Of a DNA stretch of 32,668 bases, positions 32,362 through 32,668 are shown piece by piece (the first letter of the stretch is position 1; the number at the start of each line of letters is the position of its first letter). The stretch covers positions 1 through 32,668 of the forward strand of contig JAFSEZ010000027.1 of assembly GCA_017435505.1 (NCBI GenBank), in the 5' to 3' direction. This DNA comes from Akkermansia sp. (lineage in GTDB: Bacteria; Verrucomicrobiota; Verrucomicrobiia; Verrucomicrobiales; Akkermansiaceae). The translations under genes and the position numbers were made by a program. The notes under the pieces are model-generated. The model searched no databases and was not told where the DNA came from. It was given only the letters and a program-made list of their open reading frames with translations.

Positions 32362-32668
32362 AAATGCGCATATAGCGGCGCCATTTTTTTTCATGGATTT
32401 AGCTCCTTTTTGCTTGCTTACAGCATTACCGATGCTGATCCCGGGTAGTCCTACACCGTATCAATAACTTATCGAAAAAGTCTTCTCTGCGAATTAGGAT
32501 TTGGGCGAATATTTTATTCCCGAAAATACGTATTGCCTCAAAAAAAACAGTCACCGAAAAGTGGATGCCTCAAAATTGCGGTCACCGAAATTTTAGCGGA
32601 TAATTGACTAAAAAACAAGGCAAATCCACCATTTTTCTGCCCCAAAATGACAGCGAGCGTAGCGAGTC
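32362..32668. other. Gene-free right edge of the window
   Basis: About 300 bases with no supported gene. The segment holds the imperfect tandem repeat at 32534-32590 and ends in GCGAGCGTAGCGAG, a small symmetrical repeat. It could be the edge of an insertion sequence or other repeat that continues beyond the window; no transposase sequence is visible. Confidence 0.4.
32534..32590. repeat. Imperfect tandem repeat, two units of about 31 bp
   Basis: TGCCTCAAAA (32534 and 32566) and GTCACCGAAA (32550 and 32581) occur twice in the same order. Repeated short boxes of this type are often found at transposon ends, but nothing else confirms it. Confidence 0.55.

Overview
The window looks like a chromosomal stretch from a host-associated Verrucomicrobiota bacterium, most likely Akkermansia or a close relative. 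The main clues are a large secreted protein with a VPEPAT...RRRRK PEP-CTERM tail, a secreted S1-type sulfatase, and promoters of the form TTGAC-N16/18-TAgaAT/TATAAT. Species assignment is inference; no rRNA or tRNA gene was seen.

Layout. 1-1.1 kb: leftward nrnA-like DHH phosphoesterase, ending in an 89-bp-period direct repeat at the window edge. 1.4-4.2 kb: rightward, AT-rich three-gene gtr-type cassette (membrane GT-C glycosyltransferase, DPM1/GtrB-like GT2, GtrA) behind a perfect-consensus promoter. 4.2-6.2 kb: leftward EamA transporter plus proline racemase-family enzyme. 6.3-9.5 kb: leftward EptA-like phosphoethanolamine transferase and a membrane-anchored GDPD-family phosphodiesterase, separated by a small element with terminal inverted repeats. 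9.6-15.4 kb: two divergent paralogous secreted SGNH hydrolases; the long one carries a repetitive region and PEP-CTERM tail. 15.4-16.2 kb: a secreted protease of the IdeS/Mac (C66) type. 16.4-18.1 kb: a CPA2/Kef-type antiporter. 18.1-20.3 kb: a second copy of the inverted-repeat element, then a sulfatase and a terminator. 20.4-30.0 kb: a leftward eight-gene surface-glycan operon (GT2, PIG-L deacetylase, two paralogous sugar-kinase-like proteins, pyruvyl transferase, FrhB-like Fe-S protein, PP-loop protein, hexapeptide acyltransferase). 30.4-31.9 kb: AT-rich licD and tagD-like genes. 32.2-32.4 kb: a decayed copy of the GT2 promoter and 5' end, then gene-free repeat-bearing sequence.

Functionally the region is about building and decorating the cell envelope (glycosylation, pyruvylation, phosphoethanolamine, LicD/TagD phospho-substituents) and secreting enzymes that could act on host glycoconjugates or proteins (sulfatase, SGNH esterases, IdeS-like protease).

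The most unusual signal is the pair of 250-278 bp elements bounded by CAGGGCAAACGCAT / ATGCGTTTGCCCTG. Three of their four ends lie exactly 19 bp from the -35 hexamer of an outward-facing promoter, which centres the terminal repeat near -61.5, the classical class I activator position. Either the elements insert at a fixed distance from promoters or they carry portable upstream regulatory sites. Several promoters also predict nearly leaderless mRNAs.
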